The notes under the pieces: model-generated
The model's database searches: none
The model's input: only the letters and a program-made list of their open reading frames with translations
What the model was told of the DNA's origin: nothing
NCBI GenBank assembly: GCA_016874895.1
Contig: VGSX01000196.1
Span: 1-6,895 of the forward strand
DNA length: 6,895 nt
Direction: 5' to 3'
From: Deltaproteobacteria bacterium
GTDB taxonomy: Bacteria; Desulfobacterota; Desulfobaccia; Desulfobaccales; Desulfobaccaceae
Part shown: piece after piece, positions 1 through 5,052 of the stretch
How positions within the stretch are numbered: position 1 is the stretch's first letter
How the letters are laid out: each line of letters begins with the position of its first letter
Made by a program: the position numbers and the translations under genes

Positions 1-832
1 CGATGCCTCTCTTTAGGGCTTCGGTCAGCATGCCGTAATCGTTGAGAGGCGCTGCGGTCTTGCGGATCACCCGGCGGAATCCCGCCAGGCCCAAAACCAG
101 GGCGGCAAAGGCGCCCCCCACCATCATCCAGAGCAAGGCTCGCCGCAAGGCCCCTTTTTCCCAATCCAATAACATCAGGAAACGACGCATGGAGTCGATA
201 TTGATCCCCACCTTCGTCACCCCCCAGTAGATTGCGCCCTGATCCGGTAACGGGGTATATAAGGGGAAATACCGCAGGAGCATTTCGGCCTCCAGTTTGG
301 GGCCTCGATTGATGGCCTCCAGCAGGTTTTTGTCCACCCGTTGCTCTCGGTTGATGACGCCGATCAGTTCCCGTTCCGAGCCCGTGAAGCTTTTCAGGGT
401 AATCTGAGGACCCAGCTCTGCCCGGGCCGAAGCATGGCTGGCCGGGAAATAGGAATAGGTCAAATGTCGGCCCAAAGCATCAGATTGCCCGTGAATAAGC
501 TCGATTCCCCGGATAGTCTCATTAAACGTCACCTTTTCCCATAGGCGACGTTTGACCGCGGCGGCCACGGCCTCGTCCAGATCGGCGGGCGCTGCCAGTT
601 CTTTCAGGTGAGAAAATTCAAAAACCAGCAACCGGGCGATGGTGTCGGCTTCCTTTTCAATTTCCGTCTGCACGGCCTGGGTCACTTCGTCCCACATGGT
701 GTTGAATACCAGGCCCAGGGGAACCAGAACAATGAGAATGGAGCCGATGAGCGCCACAAGGAAGATAAGGGCTTGCCGCCGGAGGAGTCTTGTGGCCAGT
801 GGGAGATTTTTTCCGACAGAGTCGTTGGTCAT
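1..832 (-). CDS. Transmembrane sensor protein, N-terminal 277 residues (probable sensor histidine kinase; output domain outside window)
   Basis: I translated this frame by hand from the ATG at 832-830; it is open to the window edge, so the C-terminus is missing. Seen: a short basic cytoplasmic N-terminus (RLLRRQ, residues 15-20), a strong hydrophobic helix at about 21-43, a soluble stretch of about 185 residues (44-230), and a second helix at about 231-251. Next comes a positively charged stretch with RKTAAPL (about 257-263) that resembles the start of a HAMP linker. The layout is that of a periplasmic-sensing two-pass receptor. Late in the sensor region, RYFPLYTPLP and YWGVTKVGINI (about 187-212) recall the final strands of Cache-like domains. 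The ATG lies one base after the stop of the upstream binding-protein gene and has only a weak GGAT-like ribosome site, which points to translational coupling. Known of such receptors: the output can be a histidine kinase, GGDEF, cyclase, phosphatase or chemotaxis domain; which one applies cannot be seen. Sensor confidence is high, kinase identity moderate. Confidence 0.8.
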   Translation of the reverse strand, partial: MTNDSVGKNLPLATRLLRRQALIFLVALIGSILIVLVPLGLVFNTMWDEVTQAVQTEIEKEADTIARLLVFEFSHLKELAAPADLDEAVAAAVKRRLWEKVTFNETIRGIELIHGQSDALGRHLTYSYFPASHASARAELGPQITLKSFTGSERELIGVINREQRVDKNLLEAINRGPKLEAEMLLRYFPLYTPLPDQGAIYWGVTKVGINIDSMRRFLMLLDWEKGALRRALLWMMVGGAFAALVLGLAGFRRVIRKTAAPLNDYGMLTEALKRGI

Positions 833-833
833 A

Positions 834-2168
834 TTAATCCAAAATGGCAATGTGCCTTAATTCAACTGCGGCATTCTGGATTGCCGCCGCCGGGGTGACC
901 CGGCCGTAGAGAGCTTCCAGGAAATGTTTTTCCAGAATATTATTCAGACGGCGACTTTTCGGCCGGGGATGCAGGACTACTTCCGGGGAGGCAAAGATGT
1001 TCTGGTAGACCCGGAGCACGTTTGGATTGGTCACCTGGTTCAGGGCGGTTTGCAGAGAGGGAATTTCTCCCGAGTTTTCTGCTCGTATTATCTGAAACTC
1101 ATCGCTGATCACCAGATTGATAAATTTTCGGGCATTTTCCATGACGCCAAAACTCGTGACGGCAAATCGATTGATGCCCCAGCCGAAGGAGCCGATATTC
1201 GAGTAATGTTTGCCATGGCCGGCTTGCAAGGGAATCGGTCCCACCCCGATGTCGGCCAGGGATTTTATCCCGGATTTTCCTTCCCACTCGGGGCTTTGCA
1301 GCATGACCTGCAGGTCGTGCAGCCGGGTGTTCCAATTGATCATAAAGAGGGCCTCTCCCCTGAGGAAAGACCGGCGCAGGGTCATAGGTCCGACAAAATC
1401 CGCCAGGGCTGCCGGGCCGGGGGCCAGGGTACCCTGCATATTGACAAGTTCGGTGAGGGCAGCTTCCGCAATGGCCAGCATTTCCGGCTGCAAGAAAATA
1501 AAATTGCCTTCTTCTGCATGCGTCCGGCCTCCGAAACCCCAAAAAATCGGATAAAAATCGTTGACGAAATTCGTCACGTGAAAGATCAGGCCGTATTTCA
1601 AGGATTTTTCTTTGGGCAGGATGTCCCGGCAGATTGCCTTGAGTTCATCCCAGGTGCGGGGGGGCGCTTTTTTATGGCGAGTTAACAGGTCCTGACGGAA
1701 GAAGAGGATATTGCCTTTGATGGAGTTGGGCACCGCCATTAATTCCCGGGTATTTTTAGCCACCGTCCCAGGGGGCTTCACCGAAAAGGCCTCGGCGACA
1801 GACGGGACAAGTTTTTCAACCTGAAAGACCCCGGTGCGCTCTAGTTCATAGAGCCAATTAGTGGAGGCGTAGCGGTGCACCCACGGGGCATCGAGGTAGA
1901 GCATGGTGGGCGTTGAACTTTCCGTGGCCAGTCCCAGGACAAAGGGTTCGTAAGGCAGAAATTTTTCCGGAACATAAAGCCCCACGAATCTCTGGCCATA
2001 CTTCGGCCCCACTAAAGATATCTCCTTCATATCCTGGAATAGCAGGATTTCCTGGGTTTGAGCATCCAGGGTGTAGGTGAACAACCCCCGGGGGCCCAGA
2101 GGAGGAGCGGAAGCTTCGCACCCCAGGAGTAGAACACCGATAAAAACAATCAGAAGCCGATGCGGCAT
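834..2168 (-). CDS. Extracellular solute-binding lipoprotein, family 1 (sugar-type ABC binding-protein fold)
   Basis: A 444-residue periplasmic binding protein, within the usual size range for MalE/UgpB-like proteins. Residues 1-17 form a lipoprotein signal peptide with lipobox LLGC; Cys17 would be lipidated and anchored to a membrane. Family-1 landmarks appear in order: YLDAPWVHRYAS (91-102), the conserved 'PDVVYLD..W' block; AVPNSIKGNILFFRQDLL (145-162) followed by PPRTWDEL (169-176); FLRGEALFMINW (268-279); IGVGPIPL (307-314) with SFGWGIN (327-333); and a C-terminal FLEALYGRVTPAAAI (416-430), where this family usually has its 'aL.g..speeAl' helix. A good ribosome site (AGGGA) lies 5 bases before the ATG. 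The gene follows the MFS gene by 37 bases and precedes the sensor gene by one base. No ABC permease or ATPase is next to it, so a sensory role or an orphan transport role are both possible. The ligand cannot be told from the sequence; sugars, polyols or oligosaccharides are typical of the family. Confidence 0.9.
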   Translation of the reverse strand: MPHRLLIVFIGVLLLGCEASAPPLGPRGLFTYTLDAQTQEILLFQDMKEISLVGPKYGQRFVGLYVPEKFLPYEPFVLGLATESSTPTMLYLDAPWVHRYASTNWLYELERTGVFQVEKLVPSVAEAFSVKPPGTVAKNTRELMAVPNSIKGNILFFRQDLLTRHKKAPPRTWDELKAICRDILPKEKSLKYGLIFHVTNFVNDFYPIFWGFGGRTHAEEGNFIFLQPEMLAIAEAALTELVNMQGTLAPGPAALADFVGPMTLRRSFLRGEALFMINWNTRLHDLQVMLQSPEWEGKSGIKSLADIGVGPIPLQAGHGKHYSNIGSFGWGINRFAVTSFGVMENARKFINLVISDEFQIIRAENSGEIPSLQTALNQVTNPNVLRVYQNIFASPEVVLHPRPKSRRLNNILEKHFLEALYGRVTPAAAIQNAAVELRHIAILD

Positions 2169-2173
2169 ATTTT

Positions 2174-2179
2174 TCCCTG
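2174..2179 (-). promoter_or_regulatory. Ribosome binding site of the solute-binding lipoprotein gene
   Basis: The minus strand reads CAGGGA, then five bases, then ATG at 2168-2166. This is the clearest Shine-Dalgarno match in the window and fixes the start of the lipoprotein so that the signal peptide begins MPHRLL. Confidence 0.7.
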
Positions 2180-2205
2180 TATTCGTGCTTGGGGCATGGG
2201 TGAAG

Positions 2206-3531
2206 TCATTGTTGGGCCTGGGAAGCCCTCACACCTAACTGCAAGGCAATCTGGCGCCAATAAGTCGGGACGCTGATAAACCTGAGCATGACCAGACATC
2301 CCAGCAGCCCCAGAGCCTCTGCCAGAAATACCATGGCGTAGCCGACCCCCAGGTCCCCCCAGAGGCGCACGCCTTGATCCAACAAAAAACCGCCGGCCAT
2401 CTCACCCGCAGCCAGGGCCAGCCCGGAAATGAGATTCCACAGACCCATAAAGACCCCGCTAAAGGACGGGTGCGTCAATCGCATGGTCAAAAAGGAAATG
2501 CCGGCATTAAAAAAACCCTTGGCAAAACCCAGCAACCATAACCCGGCCTCGCCCATGGCCGGATTCGGGCCCCTGGAACTCAGGCTAAAAAGGCCGAAAG
2601 CCACTGCCCCCAGGAGAAGACCGGCGCTGAGAAAAAATCTGTCCCCCAGCCGGGGGTTTTTCTTCTGCCCCCAATAGGCCGTTCCCATACCCAGCAGGGT
2701 GCCGTAGGAGGTATAGACCCCGAAGATGGCCGTTTCGCCCACGGGCAGGTTTAAGATCACTCCGCCATAGGGTGCCAGGATAAATGTCTGCATGGCCAGA
2801 AAAAAAACCGTGGCGGCCAGAAATAAAAAAAAAAGTCTGGCCTGACTGCTCCGGTAACAGCCCATTAAAATATCACCGATACCGTCCAACCGGACAGGCG
2901 CCACCATGTCGTCGGCTCCGGCAACCTCCACCCCCCGGACGCTCCAGAAGGTTATGGCCAGGGCAATGCCGCTGAAGAGCCAGAAAATAACTTCCAGCCG
3001 ATGAATCTGGTTTCCGGATACGAGGTGCGAGAAGAAAGTGGACCCGACGATGAATCCCGCCAGGGTCAGGAGCCAGACCAGGGTCATGCCGGAGCCGCGC
3101 TGCTCTTCGGGTATCCGGTCCACCAGCAGGGCGTTGACCGCGGTGGCGGAGATGGTTGTCCCCACTCCGAAGAGGGTAAACAGGCCGATCCCCATCCAGA
3201 GCAGGGATGGACTCTGGGAATCCGCAGCAAAGGCCCAGCCCCAGGCCGGGAAAAAGGGCATGACGGCTATGCTCAGGAGCATCCCCGCCACGATATAAGG
3301 CGTGCGGCGGCGTCCCCCCCTGGACCGGTCCGAAAAGTAACCGGCAATCAGACCCGAGGGCGTCGCCAGGTGCTGGAAGGCGAAAATAAAAGCAATCAGC
3401 GTCGCCGGGGTCTGAAACTCCACGATGAGAACCCGGTTCAGGACATTGGTGAGCAGCACTACCAGCAGCGAAGTGGCGAAGCGCACCATGCCCAGCTTAA
3501 AAATTATGTGCGCATAAAGGCTAACGGACAT
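2206..3531 (-). CDS. MFS transporter of the PucC / bacteriochlorophyll-delivery (BCD) family
   Basis: A 441-residue polytopic membrane protein with about 12 predicted helices, the normal MFS size. Family signatures: LNRVLIVE (31-38) at the end of helix 1, the PucC 'LNRVMIVEL' signature; GYFSDRSRGGRRRTPYI (64-80), the loop 2-3 motif with the 'GRRxPYI' form seen in PucC; LAPYGGVILNLPVGET (252-267), matching PucC 'EPYGG...LSVGET'; YGTLLG (276-281); and a GFAKGFFNAG...LTH...GVFMGLWN block (335-366), like 'G...G.L..MMDLT..G..GLFLGLWG'. In phototrophs PucC and LhaA act in assembly of light-harvesting complexes or delivery of pigment. No pigment or light-harvesting gene is seen here, so the substrate is unknown. 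The ATG at 3531-3529 has no clear Shine-Dalgarno, but its position fits the family N-terminus. A T8 and a T10 run (coding sense) at 2800-2807 and 2825-2834 fall in helix 7. The gene is probably first of the MFS-binding protein-sensor operon. Confidence 0.85.
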   Translation of the reverse strand: MSVSLYAHIIFKLGMVRFATSLLVVLLTNVLNRVLIVEFQTPATLIAFIFAFQHLATPSGLIAGYFSDRSRGGRRRTPYIVAGMLLSIAVMPFFPAWGWAFAADSQSPSLLWMGIGLFTLFGVGTTISATAVNALLVDRIPEEQRGSGMTLVWLLTLAGFIVGSTFFSHLVSGNQIHRLEVIFWLFSGIALAITFWSVRGVEVAGADDMVAPVRLDGIGDILMGCYRSSQARLFFLFLAATVFFLAMQTFILAPYGGVILNLPVGETAIFGVYTSYGTLLGMGTAYWGQKKNPRLGDRFFLSAGLLLGAVAFGLFSLSSRGPNPAMGEAGLWLLGFAKGFFNAGISFLTMRLTHPSFSGVFMGLWNLISGLALAAGEMAGGFLLDQGVRLWGDLGVGYAMVFLAEALGLLGCLVMLRFISVPTYWRQIALQLGVRASQAQQ

Positions 3532-3537
3532 CAGGTT

Positions 3538-3545
3538 TTAACCAC
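3538..3545. repeat. Left copy of 8-base direct repeat (candidate target-site duplication)
   Basis: TTAACCAC lies directly against the left terminal inverted repeat, and the identical octamer lies directly against the right one. The perfect match and exact abutment at both ends support a transposition footprint. Confidence 0.55.
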
Positions 3546-3553
3546 GTAGGCGT

Positions 3554-3594
3554 TCAGCTATCAGCTATCAGCTATCAGCTTTCAGCTTTCAGCA
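3554..3594 (+). repeat. Heptamer tandem array (TCAGCTA x3, TCAGCTT x2, then TCAGCAA)
   Basis: Consecutive units at 3554, 3561, 3568, 3575, 3582 and 3589 share the core TCAGC and differ only in the last two bases. The array begins within the left terminal inverted repeat and forms the subterminal region of the MITE-like element. Confidence 0.85.
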
Positions 3595-3671
3595 AAAACA
3601 ATGGGTTAGGGAAACTAAGCGAAAAACCAGTGAACCGCCACCTTAGAATAACTATTTGAATTTAAAGCATT

Positions 3672-3703
3672 AGCTGACGGCTGCAAGCTGACCGCTGAAC
3701 GCT
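3672..3703 (-). repeat. Inverted partner heptamer array at the right end of the element
   Basis: Read on the minus strand, the units are TCAGCGG, TCAGCTT, GCAGCCG and TCAGCTA, more degenerate than the left array but with the same 7-base period and TCAGC core. Because they are inverted relative to the left array, the two could pair in single-stranded DNA or RNA around a loop of about 75 bases. Confidence 0.7.
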
Positions 3704-3706
3704 TAC

Positions 3707-3714
3707 TTAACCAC
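3707..3714. repeat. Right copy of 8-base direct repeat (candidate target-site duplication)
   Basis: TTAACCAC is identical to the octamer at the left end. It runs on into ACCACAAAGATACAGGAG, which resembles a dispersed 'accacaaagacacagag' motif often seen in intergenic DNA of environmental bacteria (from memory). The element may therefore have inserted into an older repeat. Confidence 0.55.
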
Positions 3715-3731
3715 AAAGATACAGGAGATTT

Positions 3732-3754
3732 AAAAAAAATTCCAGTCTGGCTTT
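3732..3754 (-). terminator. Weak stem-loop ending in a T8 run; possible terminator of the GT4 transcript
   Basis: The minus strand has AAAAGCCA, a three-base loop, then TGGAA and eight T residues (opposite A8 at 3732-3739). The helix is short and AT-rich with an internal bulge, so it would be a poor intrinsic terminator. It is the only hairpin followed by a T run between the GT4 gene and the MFS gene. Confidence 0.2.
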
Positions 3755-3795
3755 TGCTATGAAAAGTACCAGGTTCGAAATTCGAGGCACTAGGG

Positions 3796-3835
3796 GGCGT
3801 GTCGTGGACGCCGTTTCCGGCGGCCATGGGCCGCC
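3796..3835. repeat. Two adjacent GC-rich hairpins (REP-like)
   Basis: The first is GGCGT (3796-3800) with ACGCC (3808-3812) around a 7-base loop. The second is GGCGGCC (3819-3825) with GGCCGCC (3829-3835) around the loop ATG, a perfect seven-pair GC stem. They lie 56 bases past the GT4 stop with no T run after them, so they look more like a dispersed palindromic repeat or a 3' mRNA-stabilising structure than an intrinsic terminator. Confidence 0.6.
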
Positions 3836-3890
3836 CTATCTTACTTTGCTGCCTAAAATTATTCCCCTCCCAGGCTTCGGGACCCTCGTT

Positions 3891-4904
3891 TCATGAGAGG
3901 ATGGTCCGGTAGAGGGCGGCATAAGCCTCCACCATGTCCTCCCAGGAGAAATGCCGGGCCACATGCTCCCGACAGGCCTGGGGGGCCATCCGGCCTGCGG
4001 CTTTGATGCCGTCCAACAATTCCTCGAAGGTCCGGGCAATGAACCCCGTCTCCCCGTGGCGGACCACTTCCGGGGCCGCGCCCCGATCATAGGTCACCAC
4101 CGGGGTGCCACAGGCCATGGCCTCGATCATCACCAGACCGAAGGCCTCATCCACCTCCAGGGGGAGGAGCAGGGCCCGGGCTTTTCCCAGGAGGTCCTGT
4201 TTCCGGGCAAAAACGGCCGGGCCCACATAGATAATCCGGCGGTCGTCCAGAAATGGGGCAATCTGCGTCTCGAAATAGGGTTTATCCGGGGGGAAAACCG
4301 GTCCGGCCACCACCAGTCGGCGCCCCGCCGCCAAAGCCGCCGCGATGGCTGTATGCAAGCCTTTTTCAGGGTAAATCCTTCCCAGAAAGAGCAGGTAGTC
4401 TTCTTTGGGGCCAGAGGGTGCATAAGCCGCCACCTCAATGCCGTGGGGAATCATATGGAGGCGAGGGTGCCCCTGGAGTCGGCGACGCTGAAATTCACTC
4501 ACCGCCACCAGGTGCGCCTGGGGAAAATGAAGTAAATAATCGCGCTTGCTGGGAGTCACCGGGGTGTGCAGGGTTATCACCAGGGGCGGGCTCAGGCCGC
4601 TGACCTGCCAGAAGCCGGCGGCATTTTCCAGGTGGGAATGGATGAGCGACACCGGGTCCTGGCGCAAAAAAGTCCAGGCGTAGGATAACTGCAGGTTTTC
4701 CGAGAATTTTTCGGGGGGCCAGAAAGAACGGGGAAAGGGACCGGCTTTGGGTCCCGCCAGGGTGGAGTCGCCGGAACAGAATACCATGACCTCCAGACCT
4801 CGCCCCCGCAGACCCCGAACCAGGAGATCCACCATAAGTTCGGTTCCCCCGTAATCGGTGGGCGGGACGGGAATCCAGGGAGGGGCGATGTGGGCTAAGC
4901 GCAT
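3891..4904 (-). CDS. GT4-family (GT-B fold) retaining glycosyltransferase
   Basis: A 337-residue cytosolic or membrane-peripheral glycosyltransferase, slightly shorter than many GT4 enzymes. N-terminal acceptor domain: it opens MRLAHIAPPWIPVPP with YGGTE at about 18-22, the typical start of GT4 proteins of the 'PPxGYGGTE' type, which supports this ATG. HSHLEN (89-94) and HTPV (113-116) lie in the acceptor half, and VAVSEFQRRRL (133-143) and IPHGIEV (152-158) mark the domain junction. C-terminal donor domain: FLGRIYPEKGLHTAI (173-187), with Arg176 and Lys181 as the expected nucleotide-sugar phosphate contacts, then EAFGLVMIE (253-261), the E-x7-E motif, followed by AMACGTPVV. Members transfer a sugar from a nucleotide sugar with retention of configuration; donor and acceptor cannot be told here. 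It lies 148 bases after the GT81-like gene in the same direction, so it may share its operon. The ATG lacks a strong ribosome site and is preceded by a 17-base tandem repeat. Confidence 0.9.
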   Translation of the reverse strand: MRLAHIAPPWIPVPPTDYGGTELMVDLLVRGLRGRGLEVMVFCSGDSTLAGPKAGPFPRSFWPPEKFSENLQLSYAWTFLRQDPVSLIHSHLENAAGFWQVSGLSPPLVITLHTPVTPSKRDYLLHFPQAHLVAVSEFQRRRLQGHPRLHMIPHGIEVAAYAPSGPKEDYLLFLGRIYPEKGLHTAIAAALAAGRRLVVAGPVFPPDKPYFETQIAPFLDDRRIIYVGPAVFARKQDLLGKARALLLPLEVDEAFGLVMIEAMACGTPVVTYDRGAAPEVVRHGETGFIARTFEELLDGIKAAGRMAPQACREHVARHFSWEDMVEAYAALYRTILS

Positions 4905-4912
4905 AGATCTGT

Positions 4913-4946
4913 TATGAAAAGTTCTCTGTCATAAAAAGTTCTCTGT
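4913..4946 (-). repeat. 17-base tandem repeat, two full copies, directly upstream of the GT4 start
   Basis: On the minus strand the units are ACAGAGAACTTTTTATG (4946-4930) and ACAGAGAACTTTTCATA (4929-4913), which differ at two positions. The next bases, ACAGATCTATG, begin like a third copy and end in the GT4 start codon. The ATG of the first unit opens a six-codon frame (MTENFS) that stops at 4912, seven bases before the GT4 ATG. TTATGA (4912-4917) and TCATAA (4929-4934) also form an inverted repeat. Confidence 0.75.
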
Positions 4947-4970
4947 AGGGGCACGGTGCACCATGCCCCT
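4947..4970. repeat. 24-base near-perfect palindrome (REP-like or operator-like)
   Basis: The outer arms AGGGGCA and TGCCCCT enclose the perfect palindrome GGTGCACC; the only mismatch is one C/A pair. In a minus-strand transcript that pair becomes a U-G wobble, so the RNA could form a continuous hairpin in the leader of the GT4 gene. GGGGCACGGTGCACCGTGCCCC-type palindromes are, from memory, a common dispersed intergenic repeat in environmental bacteria. No T run follows on the minus strand, so an intrinsic terminator is unlikely. Confidence 0.7.
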
Positions 4971-5026
4971 GAGATTTACTCGGATTAGCCCCCCATAATT
5001 ACCGACAACCTTTTCATGCCTTCGGG

Positions 5027-5041
5027 TGGGCTGCCGGCCCA
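5027..5041 (-). other. Small hairpin just after the GT81-like gene
   Basis: TGGGC (5027-5031) pairs with GCCCA (5037-5041) around a five-base loop, starting 11 bases after the stop codon in the direction of transcription. It has no T run, so it could stabilise the upstream mRNA end but is not a convincing terminator. A chance structure in GC-rich DNA is possible. Confidence 0.3.
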
Positions 5042-5052
5042 TGAGGAACTGC

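Larger units (their letters stand above)
3546..3706. mobile_element. MITE-like non-autonomous element, 161 bases, with 13-base terminal inverted repeats
   Basis: The left end reads GTAGGCGTTCAGC (3546-3558). The right end, read on the minus strand from 3706 to 3694, is GTAAGCGTTCAGC, so 12 of 13 bases match. An identical octamer, TTAACCAC, abuts both ends (3538-3545 and 3707-3714), as expected of a target-site duplication. Just inside each end are heptamer repeats of the TCAGCNN type in opposite orientations. There is no transposase, so it would need one supplied in trans. Some insertion-sequence families make 8-base duplications, but I cannot assign one. It stands 14 bases upstream of the MFS start and would separate that gene from any older promoter, or bring one. 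A recombination-derived repeat that matches the octamer by chance is the alternative. Confidence 0.6.
3532..3890. other. 359-base non-coding gap between the GT4 gene and the MFS operon
   Basis: No credible gene on either strand. The gap holds, from left to right: a MITE-like insertion with flanking duplication (3538-3714), an AT-rich segment with an A8 run (3732-3739), a short TCGAA/TTCGA inverted repeat (3775-3785), and two GC-rich hairpins (3796-3835). The promoter of the MFS operon should lie here, but I found no convincing -35/-10 pair. A weak candidate -10 (minus-strand TATTCT, about 3646-3651) lies inside the MITE-like element. The sequence looks like accumulated dispersed repeats rather than a conserved leader. 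Confidence 0.7.

Noticed and set aside
924..1685. A 253-codon open frame on the plus strand.
   Set aside because: It lies wholly antisense to the solute-binding lipoprotein, which has clear family motifs and a signal peptide. Its product has no recognisable domain. It is a by-product of GC-rich codon use.
3001..3549. A 182-codon plus-strand open frame opposite the MFS gene.
   Set aside because: It is antisense to the conserved N-terminal PucC motifs, and its product is rich in Gly, Gln and Arg with no domain. It is a shadow frame.
3549..3706. CRISPR array or tRNA-like structure suggested by the regular heptamers.
   Set aside because: The repeat period is seven bases with no spacers, and there is no cloverleaf or CCA end. 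Inverted ends and flanking duplications explain it better.
3757..3773. A sigma-54-like promoter (minus strand TGGTAC...ATAGC).
   Set aside because: The GG-to-GC spacing is one base too long for the -24/-12 consensus, and the -12 element is poor.
3615..3827. A 70-codon minus-strand open frame in the non-coding gap.
   Set aside because: It runs across the right boundary of the MITE-like element and through the hairpins, has low-complexity Ser/Lys-rich sequence and no ribosome site. It reads as translated repeat DNA.
3951..4535. A 194-codon plus-strand open frame opposite the GT4 gene.
   Set aside because: It is antisense to the E-x7-E donor domain of a well-supported glycosyltransferase and has no motif of its own.
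4947..4970. Intrinsic terminator between the GT81-like and GT4 genes.
   Set aside because: The hairpin is strong, but on the minus strand it is followed by ACAGAGAAC rather than a T run. I therefore list it as a palindromic repeat.
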